Source: CAVVYA01 sp963752345 (lineage in GTDB: Bacteria; Pseudomonadota; Alphaproteobacteria; SMXQ01). Taken from it: DNA of 64,000 bases. The position numbers and the translations under genes are program-made. The stretch spans positions 248,001 through 312,000 of the forward strand of contig CAVVYA010000002.1 of assembly GCA_963752345.1 (NCBI GenBank), written 5' to 3'. The first letter of the stretch is position 1. Every line of letters starts with the position of its first letter. Of the stretch, positions 28,632 through 37,193 are shown piece after piece. The notes under the pieces are model-generated. The model was given only the letters and a program-made list of their open reading frames with translations, did no database searches and was not told the DNA's origin.

Positions 28632-28843
28632 TTCCTTAATCGGGCAAAATACGAAGCCGCTCTCGCAGGGCGCGGACCGGCCTGCGGGACGTCATATCGC
28701 AATCATGCGAAATGAGCCGGTTCTCGCTGCGCAGGCCCGCCCAGTATTGTCTGGCGCGTCCGAGACGTTCCCTCCCGTATTTTTTCTACTGCATGCAGGA
28801 GGCGAAGCCTCCGTTGCTGTTGTTTCGTTGTACGCTAGGTCGA

Positions 28844-28873
28844 TTGCAGGTTCTTGTAAATTTGAGATATAGT
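28844..28873 (+). promoter_or_regulatory. Candidate lysR promoter
   Basis: TTGCAG at 28844-28849, an 18-bp spacer and TATAGT at 28868-28873, just before the dyad at 28883. The rest of 28632-28941 has a small hairpin GGAGGC/GCCTCC at 28798-28812 and no gene. Confidence 0.4.
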
Positions 28874-28882
28874 GTGGGTAGC

Positions 28883-28897
28883 TCAAGTTTTGCTTGA
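28883..28897 (+). promoter_or_regulatory. Candidate LysR operator upstream of lysR
   Basis: TCAAGTTTTGCTTGA is a 5-bp inverted repeat (TCAAG/CTTGA) with a 5-base centre. The identical element in reverse orientation forms the core of the large palindrome after lysR. Its position just after the candidate -10 suits autorepression and control of the divergent amidohydrolase. Confidence 0.55.
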
Positions 28898-28941
28898 CCT
28901 AGGGCACGCCGCGCTGCCGCGGCCTGGGAGGCCGCCCGAGC

Positions 28942-29832
28942 ATGGACCTCGACACGCTGGATCTCAGGAAGCTGCGCGCGTTCTATCTCGTTGCACGGCA
29001 CGGCAGCCTGCGCCGGGCCTCCACGAAGCTCAACATCACGATGTCCGCAGTCTCCTTCAGCATCCGTCGCTTGGAGGAGCAACTGGGCGTCCAGCTTTTT
29101 CAAAGGTTGCCGAATCGACTGGTCCTGACGGCGGCGGGAGAACGATTTGCCGCGAGCGCGGAAGCCATTTTCGATAGCATCGGCAAGGTCATCGGCGATT
29201 CGACGCTCGAGACGGTGCCGAGCGGACGGATGTCGATCGCGGTCAATAGCGATTTGGCCTGGTACTTCATCCCCAAGATCAGTGATTTCCTCAAGCTCTA
29301 TCCCGATATCGAGCTCGGCATCTACATCCGAAGCTCATCCGACGCGTTGCGCTCGGTCGAACGCGGCGATATCGACATGGCCATCGGCCGCTTCATGAAA
29401 GTACCGAACATCCTGGAGACGGAGCCCATCATCGAAAGCTCCATATCGCTGGTATGTCCATTGGACCATCCGCTCGCCCGGCGCCGGAGTCCGCGGCTGG
29501 AGGAGATAGCGCGCTATAAACTGGTGTCCTTGTCAGGCAATCTATCGTCGCGACGGATGATCGACGCCGCCTTCACCAAGGCGGGCGTGGTGCCCGGCAG
29601 CTTCATCGAGGCGGGGAATTGTCAGACGGCGTGCGAATTCGTCGAGGTAGGGATCGGCGTCGGGCTCGTGCACACCTTCTGCACGCGGCGCGCCACGTTG
29701 GCCAATCTGCATTTCCGCGACCTCAGCCGTTATCTCGGCACGGGCACGTTTTCGGCGATTTACCAAAGGGCCGGATCTCGCCCCGCCCTGTTCAAGCGGT
29801 TGCGGGATGCATTGCTGACCCCTGGCGCGTAG
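28942..29832 (+). CDS. LysR-family transcriptional regulator
   Basis: 296 aa, normal length and intact. The N-terminal winged HTH begins LDLRKLRAFYLVARHGSLRR and continues ITMSAVSFSIRRLEEQLGVQLFQR, the LysR pattern. The effector-binding domain follows from about residue 90 (GRMSIAVNSDLAWYFIPKIS). It lies between two catabolic units, each with a TctC gene, and identical dyad motifs lie on both sides of it. I infer that it controls both units, responding to an aromatic acid or a ring-cleavage product. Confidence 0.9.
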   Translation: MDLDTLDLRKLRAFYLVARHGSLRRASTKLNITMSAVSFSIRRLEEQLGVQLFQRLPNRLVLTAAGERFAASAEAIFDSIGKVIGDSTLETVPSGRMSIAVNSDLAWYFIPKISDFLKLYPDIELGIYIRSSSDALRSVERGDIDMAIGRFMKVPNILETEPIIESSISLVCPLDHPLARRRSPRLEEIARYKLVSLSGNLSSRRMIDAAFTKAGVVPGSFIEAGNCQTACEFVEVGIGVGLVHTFCTRRATLANLHFRDLSRYLGTGTFSAIYQRAGSRPALFKRLRDALLTPGA

Positions 29833-29841
29833 CCCGCCGCA

Positions 29842-29882
29842 CGGTGGAGCTAGATCAAGCAAAACTTGATCTAGCTCCACCG
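29842..29882 (+). promoter_or_regulatory. Perfect 18-bp palindrome containing the LysR motif
   Basis: An 18-base arm at 29842-29859 and its exact complement at 29865-29882 are separated by CAAAA. The core TCAAGCAAAACTTGA (29854-29868) is the reverse complement of the element at 28883-28897. There is no T-tract after it, so it is not a typical terminator. A further half site ACTCAAGTTTAC follows at 29885. It is placed before the dioxygenase gene. Confidence 0.65.
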
Positions 29883-29982
29883 AAACTCAAGTTTACACCG
29901 AGGGGGCCGGGTCCTAGCGTCGATGATAATGGCCCTGGCTCCTGAAGGCCCGCCGCACACGGAAACGCAGAGGGGATGTCAT

Positions 29983-31003
29983 ATGGATGCCGTCGTGCGC
30001 AACCCGCGCATCGATTCGCTGCATGCCGAATTCGAGCGGCTCGGCGTTCGCGGCTTCTGGCAGGAGCGGCCGGAACAGCCGAAGCCTATGCCCCGTCTAT
30101 GGCGCTGGGCGGACATCTATCCGCTGCTGATGGAAGCCGCCGAGGTGGTTAACCTGGGTGACGATTCCGCGCGCCGGTTCGTCGGTTTGCAGACGCGCTC
30201 CCAGACAATCTCTCTTGGCTTTCAGATTGTCATGCCAGGGGAGAGCGCCGAGGCGCACCATCACACGCCCTCGGCACTACGGTTCGTGGTTCAGGGCCAG
30301 GGCGCCTATACCACCTCGAACGGCGAACCCATGACCATGGCGCCCGGCGATCTTCTCACCCAGCCGAACTGGGTGTGGCACGACCATACCAACAACACGG
30401 TCGATCCCATCATCTGGATCGATTCGCTCGACGCCGGACTCGTGCGCATGCTCGATGCGCGCTTCTTCGAAAAGTGGCGCGACGGACGGGTACAGCCGCT
30501 GACCAAGCCACACGGTTTTTCGTTGCGCCGCTACGGTATCTCTCAGACAGCCGGGAGATGAGGACTGGGCGGTGCCGTTCCACTATCCATGGCAAGACAC
30601 GCAGGCGACCCTGCAGATCATGGCGCAGAATAGTGAGAACGACCCACACGATGGCGTACTGCTGGAGTACAGGAACCCGGTGACCGGCGGGCATACCCTG
30701 CGGAACGCCACCTGCTATATCCAGATGCTCCGCCCCGGCGAGATCACCAAGCCGCACCGTCATACCGGCCTTTGGATCTATCACGTCTACGACGGCTCTG
30801 GCGTGACGATGGTGGGATCCGGCAAGGAAACGCAACTGGCCTGGCAGAACAAGGATGTGTTCGTCGTGCCGTCTTGGCAATGGCATTGGCACGAGAACCA
30901 CTCCAACGAGCCGGCCTATCTGTTTTCGGTCAGCGATCGGCCGATCGTTGAAGCCGCGGGACTGTACCGCGAGGAGTTCACGTCAGAACGTGACCAAGTC
31001 TAG
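29983..31003 (+). CDS. Gentisate 1,2-dioxygenase-like bicupin, split by one frameshift
   Basis: Read as two ORFs, this is one two-cupin enzyme of about 340 aa. The N-terminal cupin (29983-30561) has SAEAHHHTPSALRFVVQGQG. The C-terminal cupin (30572-31003) has PWQDTQATLQ, DPHDGVLLEYRNPVTGG and ITKPHRHTGLWIYHVYDGSG. This is the order and text of gentisate 1,2-dioxygenases, which cleave gentisate to maleylpyruvate with Fe(II). One extra base near 30556 causes the stop; without it the join reads ISQTAGDEDWAVPFHYPW. ATG 29983 follows AGGGGATG. Salicylate-type or 1-hydroxy-2-naphthoate dioxygenase activity is possible too. Confidence 0.85.
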
Positions 31004-31138
31004 AGACTAGCGTGCCGCCACGGTGAGCGTATCCTCCATGGCGGGAGAGGCATGCGTGCGACTCGGATGATAACGAAAAATGTGCGACCGAAGAGCGCTC
31101 GGCATAGAGCGGGCTCGGTCATAGGGGAGGCTAAAGGC

Positions 31139-32212
31139 ATGAATTGCTCCCGATGGCTCGCTTGCGCGATTGGATTGGGCGCGATGATCGATGCGTCCGC
31201 CGCGGCGGCGCAGGATGTCACCAAATTCTATGAAGGCCAGCAGCTCAGGATCATCGTCGGCACCGGCGCGAGCGGCAGCTTCTACAATTATGGTCGGCTG
31301 GTCGGGCGCTTCATGGGCAACCACATTCCTGGCAAGCCCACATTCATCGTCCAGGCGATGCCCGGTGCGTCCGGCATCAAGGCGGTCAACTATCTCTACG
31401 CCGTCGCGCCGAAGGACGGCACGCTGATCGGTACCTTCAACAGTGCCATGCCCTTCTATCAAATGATGGGGCAGACGGGTATCCAGTTCAAATCCGATGA
31501 GCTCTCCTGGATCGGCAGCGCGAGCCGGGTGGTCAGCACGTTCATCGTCTGGCATACCGCGGGTGTGCGCACCATCGAGGAAGCGAAGACCAAAGAAGTC
31601 ATCATGGGCGCCTCGGGCGCCGCCGGCACTACGGCGACCTATCCCGCGCTCGTCAATGCTATGCTCGGCACCAGGTTCAAGATCGTGACCGGCTATGAGG
31701 CGGGCAATATGATCAATCTCGCTCTCGAGTTGGGCGAGGTGCAGGGCAGGGGAGGCGCTTATTGGTCGAGTTACAAGACGGCCAAGCCCGACTGGATCCA
31801 GGACGGCAAGATCGTGGCACTGTTACAGGTCGGCACAGCGAAGGATGCGGACCTGCCGCATGTGCCGCTGCTCACCGAAATGGCGCAGAATGACGAGCAG
31901 CGCCAGATCTTCGAGTTCGTCTCCTCCAACCATGCCTTCGAATACCCATTCGCTGGCCCGCCAGGCATGCCGTTGGACCGCCTGAACGCCCTGCGGCGCG
32001 CCTTCGATCAGACCATGACGGACCCGGAATTCCTCGGCCAGGCAGAGAAGCAGGTCATGATCATCGAGCCCCTGTCAGGCGAGGCGCTGCAGAGGGTGGT
32101 GCAGCGTATCAATGCGACGCCGCCTGCGATTGTCGCCAAAACGCGCGAAGCGATGACGGTCAGGGGTGTTACCGAGCGCGCGGGCGCCCAGAAAGGGGCT
32201 GGCGAAGAGTGA
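31139..32212 (+). CDS. TctC/Bug-family periplasmic binding protein (3)
   Basis: 357 aa from ATG 31139, with GGGGAGGC upstream; the ATG at 31052 would add a non-conserved leader. The signal peptide ends near SAAAAQ. The mature start DVTKFYEGQQLRIIVGTG and blocks such as WIGSASRVVSTFIVWHTAG and GTTATYPALVNAMLGTRFK are nearly those of TctC (2) at 26.3-27.3 kb, so these are recent paralogues on opposite sides of lysR. It follows the gentisate dioxygenase-like gene by 135 bp. Probable ligand: a hydroxybenzoate-type acid. The reading frame is intact. Confidence 0.92.
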   Translation: MNCSRWLACAIGLGAMIDASAAAAQDVTKFYEGQQLRIIVGTGASGSFYNYGRLVGRFMGNHIPGKPTFIVQAMPGASGIKAVNYLYAVAPKDGTLIGTFNSAMPFYQMMGQTGIQFKSDELSWIGSASRVVSTFIVWHTAGVRTIEEAKTKEVIMGASGAAGTTATYPALVNAMLGTRFKIVTGYEAGNMINLALELGEVQGRGGAYWSSYKTAKPDWIQDGKIVALLQVGTAKDADLPHVPLLTEMAQNDEQRQIFEFVSSNHAFEYPFAGPPGMPLDRLNALRRAFDQTMTDPEFLGQAEKQVMIIEPLSGEALQRVVQRINATPPAIVAKTREAMTVRGVTERAGAQKGAGEE

Positions 32213-32376
32213 ATTGACCGCGATTTATCGCCGTTTTGGTTGACTTGCACCGCCAAGTTGCGTAATCAAACGCAAAGATGGATGGTCAGTTCGTCAAGTA
32301 GCGCACCGACGCGGTAGCCAAGCTTGAGACAACTGCAAGTAGCGCTGGCTGCGGGTTCCCGCAACCGCTTTTAAAG

Positions 32377-32401
32377 GCCGCCTCAATAGGGCGGCTTTTT
32401 T
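32377..32401 (+). terminator. Terminator after TctC (3)
   Basis: GCCGCC (32377-32382) and GGCGGC (32390-32395) with a 7-base loop and six T's. The rest of the 300-base gap 32213-32512 holds no gene that I can support. Confidence 0.85.
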
Positions 32402-32512
32402 GTTTGCCGGATGAGAGTGCGTAAGAATGTCGGCGATCATGCCGAGGAACCCGGTTTGGCGTCATCGGTTGTCGCGTAGACGCCTGGCGGTCAAATCAAC
32501 ACAGGAGATTTA

Positions 32513-32905
32513 ATGAGCAGTTACAAAGACCCTAGTCTGCAAGATCGTCAGAGTAACGCCGCTGCGGCGAAGAAAGCGATGCTGGAAAAATTTCGCGCGG
32601 CGTCCGACGATCCCGCTGCCGCGGCGCGGCAGGCGGCCAGGCTGGCGGTGAACGAGGCGCGAGCGGCGCGCGTGGCCGAGCGCGAAGCCGTCAAGAAGCT
32701 GCGGCAGGCTGAACTGGCCGAGAAGGCGGCCCAGGCTGCTGAACTCGCGTTGCAGGCGCAACGCGAAGCGGAGCAAGCCGAGGCGCTGATCGCAGCCGAA
32801 AAGGCCGCAGCCGAGGTGGCGCTGGCGGCCGAGCAAAAAGCCGCGCGCGATGCCCGGTACGCCGCGCGCAAAGCGGCAAAGAAGCAGCGGCGCAAGGGGT
32901 ATTGA
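32513..32905 (+). CDS. DUF6481-like alanine/lysine-rich coiled-coil protein
   Basis: 130 aa. The opening SSYKDPSLQDRQSNAAAAKK and the body of repeated Ala/Glu/Lys/Arg heptads fit the alphaproteobacterial DUF6481 family as I remember it. It has no signal peptide or membrane segment. The ending ARKAAKKQRRKGY is strongly basic and could touch nucleic acid. A good ribosome site (AGGAG) precedes ATG 32513. The gene stands alone. The function of the family is not known to me. Confidence 0.75.
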   Translation: MSSYKDPSLQDRQSNAAAAKKAMLEKFRAASDDPAAAARQAARLAVNEARAARVAEREAVKKLRQAELAEKAAQAAELALQAQREAEQAEALIAAEKAAAEVALAAEQKAARDARYAARKAAKKQRRKGY

Positions 32906-33106
32906 TCGTTCGAGCCGCGGCAATGTCGGCGCAGGACGAGCGCCGGATTCGCCGATGGCGTGAATCGCAGGCTTCGGCGGCGGCGGATCATGGTGCGGTC
33001 GCGGGATGCCTTGCACCTCGGCGTCTGGTATCGGTTTCTGTCGCGCGTATATCGCTGCAACAGTTGCGATCGGGGACACCGTAAAGGGGGCGTCGCCCGC
33101 TCTCCG

Positions 33107-34287
33107 TCAGACCGCCATGCCGGCGACCCAGCCGCTCGACCAGGCCCACTGGAAATTGTAGCCGCCGAGCCAGCCCGTCACGTCGACCGCCTCGCCGATC
33201 ACGTAAAGGCCGCGCACGGCATTCGCCTCCATCGTCTTTGATGACAAAGCCATGGTGTCGATGCCGCCCACCGTCACCTCGGCCTTGGCATATCCTTCCG
33301 AGCCGGACGGAACCAGGCGCCACCGATTGAGCGCTTCGCCGAGACGGGCGAGTTCGTGCGTCGGCAATCTCCCCGAGCGGGCGCGACGGCAGGTGCCGTT
33401 CGGCCAGCGCATCGGCGAGCCGTCTCGACAGAACCTCGCCCAGCACCGTCTTGGCTTCCGCGCGCGCTCTGGTCTGCTTGCGTTCGAGCAGGAAGGTTGT
33501 CGCATCCATCCCCGGCAGCAGGTCGATTCGGATCTCGTCTCCCTGACGCCAGTAGGACGACGCCTGAAGGATCGCCGGACCGGAAAGCCCGCGATGGGTG
33601 AACAGCAGGTTCTCGCGAAACACGCCCGGTCCGCAGGCTGGCCACCACATCGACGGCCACCCCGCTCAGCGGCCGCATGAGTTCGAGGTCGGCATCGGAG
33701 AAAGTGAGCGGAACCAGACCGGGCCGCATTTCCGTGACCGCCAGGCCGAAGCGCTGCGCGATCCGATGCGTGAAATCGCTGGCGCCCAGCTTGGCAATCG
33801 ACAGCCCGCCGGTGGCCAGCACGACCGAGGAGGCCGTAAAATCGCCGTGATTCGTCGCGACGCGAAAGCGGTCGGCCTTGGTGATCTCGGAGATCGTGTG
33901 GCCGAGCCGAAGGTCGACCGCCGCTGCGGCGCATTCGTCGAGCAGCATGCGGACGATCGATTTCGCCGATCCGTCGCAGAACAACTGACCGCGCGTCTTC
34001 TCATGATAGGCGATGTGGTGTTTCTCGACGAGGGCGATGAAATCGTGCTGCGTATAGCGCGCCAGCGCGGAGCGGCAGTAATGCGGATTGTCGGACAGGA
34101 ACCGGTCGGGCACGCATTCCAGATTGGTGAAATTGCACCGGCCGCCGCCCGAGATGAGAATCTTCTTGCCGGGCTCCGCGGCATGGTCGAGCAGCAGGAC
34201 CCGCCGCCCGCGCGCGCCCGCGGCGATGGCGCACATCAGGCCGGCCGCCCCGGCACCCACGATCACGACGTCGAATTGCGCGGTCAC
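33107..34287 (-). CDS. HI0933/YhiN-family flavoprotein, two frameshifts
   Basis: About 393 aa when repaired. The N-terminal FAD-binding turn VVIVGAGAAGLMCAIAAG and ISGGGRCNFTN are the hallmark of the HI0933-like (BaiN/RdsA-type) family. The middle is in a second frame (FRENLLFTHRGLSGPAILQ), and the end is in a third (KAEVTVGGIDTMALSSKTME, then GLYVIGEAVDVTGWLGGYN), all expected in that order. Both shifts, near 33630 and 33360, are single extra bases. The protein is a soluble flavin enzyme. Bacterial members reduce unsaturated substrates or act in ribosome or RNA biology; no substrate can be assigned here. Confidence 0.85.
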
Positions 34288-34550
34288 CCGGCCATATCCC
34301 GATCACGGTGACGTGCAAGCGGCGCCGATCGCCGGAACGTCCGTCTTCCGAACCGCTTTCTAACCGTTCTTGCCCGGCGCGACAATCAGCGAACGGCTCC
34401 GGTTCGGATCGAGCATCCTTTCGCCGGCATGGCAGTCGATCATGGCTGCTGAGCGATGTGGCCGGTCGCGGCCTGAGAAAATTTCGCGGGATGGCCGAAC
34501 AGAATCCGCGCGCCGTGCCGATTTTGCGATGGCGGCGGTAGCCCCGAAGA

Positions 34551-35900
34551 TCATGCCTGTGGCGTGGTGGCCGCCGCTTCCGCGGCAGCGGGCGGCCCAC
34601 CCTCGAGCACCGCCGCCAGCGGTCGACGCTGCAGCCATGCCCAATACCACAGACCGATGCACAATGCCGCGCCCACCGCCACCGGCGCGCGCAAGCCGAC
34701 ATGATCGGCGATAACGCCCATGATCAGGGCGCCGATGGCCGGCACGCTGTGCTGGACGAGCGAGTGATTGCTGATCACGCGGCCGCGCATGGCGGGCGCA
34801 GCCGACATCTGAATCAGCGTCTGGTTGGCGATGTTCTGGACGATGAAGGCAAAGCCGACGATGGCCATGAAGGGGCAGGCGATCCAGAAGTTCGTTGACG
34901 CGACGAACAGAAGCAGGCCGATGGCGACCACCAGGATGCCGCTGATGCTGATGGCGGTCAGGCCTGCGACGCCCTTGTCGCGGCTTATCATCCAGAAGGC
35001 CCCTGCCATGGCGCCGATGCCGTAGGCGCTGGTCAGTATGGCCAGGCCCTCGGGGCCGCGGTTGAAGACCTCGCCGACGAAGCCGGGGAGAAGGTCGGCC
35101 AGCGGCTTCGCCAGGAATCCGATCACCACCAGGATGGCCATCTGGATGCGAATGCCGCGGTGCTGCAGCATGTAGCGCAGGCCGGCCACCGTTTCGGCGA
35201 TCATCGAGCCCTGCTCGCGCGCCGGCGGGCTTGCGACCCGCGCGCTGATCATGTGCAGCATCAAGGTGAACACCAGGAACAGCCCAGCCGCCGCCGCGAA
35301 GGTCCAGCCGACGCCCGCGAGCACGATCAGTCCGCCGCCCACGGCGGGACCGACGAAACGCGATACGTTGAAGATCACGGAATTGAGGGCAACGGCGGAC
35401 GAGAGCATGTCGCGCCCGACGAGCGAGTAGAGCACGGTCGTGCGCGACGGCCGGTTGAATGCAACCACTGAGCCGCGTAGCAGGACGATGAAGAAGAGGA
35501 GCCATATGTCCATGACGCCGCTCAACGTCAGTGCCGCCATGACGATGGCATAGGCGAGCGACAGAGATTGCGTGCAGCGCAGCAGCTTGAAGTAATCGAC
35601 GCGGTCGATGACCGTCCCCGCGATCAGCGAAAAAACCAGCAAGGGCGCGGATTCCGCGATGGCGATGGCGCCGAGCCAGGCGGGCGAATGGGTGAGTTCC
35701 CAGGTCAGCCAGCCGAGTGCCACGCGCTGCGTCCACAGGCCTATGTTCGACGTCAGATTGCCGATGACGAACAGCCGGTAGTCCCTGATCGCCAGGGTGC
35801 GTCCCAGCGTCCCAAACGAGCCGGAAAACGTCATGCTGGGAATTTCATGATTGTGCGGCCCACGGCCCGAACTTTTTGCGCTGTCGGTAACATCCACCAA
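34551..35900 (-). CDS. MFS transporter (MFS_3/EntS-like exporter)
   Basis: 449 aa, intact, with about 12 hydrophobic segments. The opening ALRD-like text (LGRTLAIRDYRLFVIGN, then SNIGLWTQRVALGWLTWELT) and the loop VDYFKLLRCTQSLSLAYAIV match the MFS_3 group that includes the enterobactin exporter EntS. The start could also be ATG 35834 (MTFSGSFGTLG), which is closer to where homologues begin. Substrate unknown; likely efflux of small molecules. It is not obviously in an operon with the flavoprotein, as the gap of about 260 bp is empty. Confidence 0.8.
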   Translation of the reverse strand: MVDVTDSAKSSGRGPHNHEIPSMTFSGSFGTLGRTLAIRDYRLFVIGNLTSNIGLWTQRVALGWLTWELTHSPAWLGAIAIAESAPLLVFSLIAGTVIDRVDYFKLLRCTQSLSLAYAIVMAALTLSGVMDIWLLFFIVLLRGSVVAFNRPSRTTVLYSLVGRDMLSSAVALNSVIFNVSRFVGPAVGGGLIVLAGVGWTFAAAAGLFLVFTLMLHMISARVASPPAREQGSMIAETVAGLRYMLQHRGIRIQMAILVVIGFLAKPLADLLPGFVGEVFNRGPEGLAILTSAYGIGAMAGAFWMISRDKGVAGLTAISISGILVVAIGLLLFVASTNFWIACPFMAIVGFAFIVQNIANQTLIQMSAAPAMRGRVISNHSLVQHSVPAIGALIMGVIADHVGLRAPVAVGAALCIGLWYWAWLQRRPLAAVLEGGPPAAAEAAATTPQA

Positions 35901-36062
35901 ACCGACGAAAAAGAGAAGCCGCTACCGTCGATGCCATGGAATGCCGCCAAGACCATTCCTGGACATTTTGAAACACAGTCATGCCGGAAAAAAGGTAATG
36001 CGCGGTGCCGTAATTGCGCTGGTGCCGTGCGGCGGCGCCCTTTGCGCCTGGTGCCATCGGGC

Positions 36063-36240
36063 ATGATCGGCGGCGCGATCCACGCCGCGCTGTTCCTCGG
36101 CGAGCAGATCGAATATCAGATCGAGGTCGACAAACAAGGCGTTGTGGTGATCTGCGGAGAGCGCCATACGCCCATAGAAGACGGCAGGGTGTTTGGCTCA
36201 AGCCACGCCCTGACGGGCATACCGCCTGGCCGTCCGGCGC
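36063..36240 (+). pseudogene. Remnant of an ABC-transporter ATPase C-terminal TOBE domain
   Basis: The segment IGGAIHAALFLGEQIEYQIE with GERHTPIEDG, followed in another frame by VWLKPRPDGHTAW, is the TOBE-type tail of PotA/MalK-like ATPases. No ATPase domain, Walker motifs or permease precede it, and the frame shifts within the last 30 residues. The rest of 35901-36387 shows one more coding-like tail (frame of 36271, ADGIPIAERARPGKPVERLK and a stop at 36364-36366) that I cannot assign. Confidence 0.55.
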
Positions 36241-36387
36241 GATCGGGCAAAGCGCCGATCACTGAGAGAAGCTGACGGCATTCCTATCGCCGAGCGCGCA
36301 CGCCCCGGGAAACCGGTCGAGCGATTGAAGGCCGTGCTGAAACTCTTTCCTGACGCGGCGGCGTAGCAGCGCCTTTGGCGGCGCGCG

Positions 36388-36852
36388 TCAGAGCCCGAGT
36401 TCGCTCAGCCCCGGATGATCGTCGGGCCGGCGGCCGAGCGGCCAATGGTATTTACGGTCGCCTTGCGCAATCGGCAGATCGTTGATGCTGGCGATGCGCA
36501 GGCGCATCAGACCGTGCTCGTCGAACTCCCAGTTCTCGTTGCCGTAGCTGCGGAACCACCGGCCGTTGTCGTCATGCCATTCGTAGGCGAAGCGCACGGC
36601 GATGCGGTTTTCACGAAAGGCCCAGACCTCCTTGATCAGCCGGTAGTCGAGCTCGCGAGCCCACTTGCCGGTCAGGAATGCCTCGATGGCCTCGCGGCCC
36701 CGCAGGAACTCCGCGCGGTTGCGCCACCGGCTATCCGCCGTATAGGCCAGCGCGACGCGCGCGGGGTTGCGCGAATTCCACGCGTCTTCCGCCATCCGCG
36801 CTTTCTGAGCGGCGCTCTCGGCGGTGAAAGGCGGCAGCGGCGGACGATCCAT
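36388..36852 (-). CDS. DUF1348 / NTF2-like small protein
   Basis: 154 aa from ATG 36852, which has AAAGGACC upstream; the longer ORF start at 36906 is less likely. The text AEDAWNSRNPARVALAYTADS, WRNRAEFLRGREAIEAFL and FAYEWHDDNGRWFRSYGNEN is typical of DUF1348, which has the NTF2/SnoaL cone fold used as small-ligand enzymes or binding proteins. Monomeric cytoplasmic protein; function not established. It stands alone, with its start 340 bases from the divergent GH16 gene. Confidence 0.85.
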   Translation of the reverse strand: MDRPPLPPFTAESAAQKARMAEDAWNSRNPARVALAYTADSRWRNRAEFLRGREAIEAFLTGKWARELDYRLIKEVWAFRENRIAVRFAYEWHDDNGRWFRSYGNENWEFDEHGLMRLRIASINDLPIAQGDRKYHWPLGRRPDDHPGLSELGL

Positions 36853-37193
36853 AGCAATGGTCCTTTGCGGGTTCTCATTATCGTTTGCAAAGGGGTATGG
36901 CCGCAAGCCATGGCTCAGCTACGCTGCGCCGTTGCCATAATCTTAAAAATTCGCTGCCGGCCCAGGCTGAGTTTGCGGCCCGTGCCGCTTGGTTTCGCGC
37001 GGCTGGACCTTCGGATCCGTCAGAAAAATCAGCTCGGCAAGAGCCGGACACGCGATCTGGCACAACAACTATAGGTTGTATTTGTCACAAGATTGCCACC
37101 CTGCTGACAGGGTTTTGCCCCTGGTCTGAATCCCGCTTTGGAAATAACCATAAGGTCGTATATCGCTTTCGTCATATTCATTAGGGGAATAAA

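Noticed and set aside
32902..33106. Small plus-strand ORFs after the DUF6481-like gene
   Set aside because: No ribosome site and no recognisable protein text; the 200-bp gap looks noncoding.
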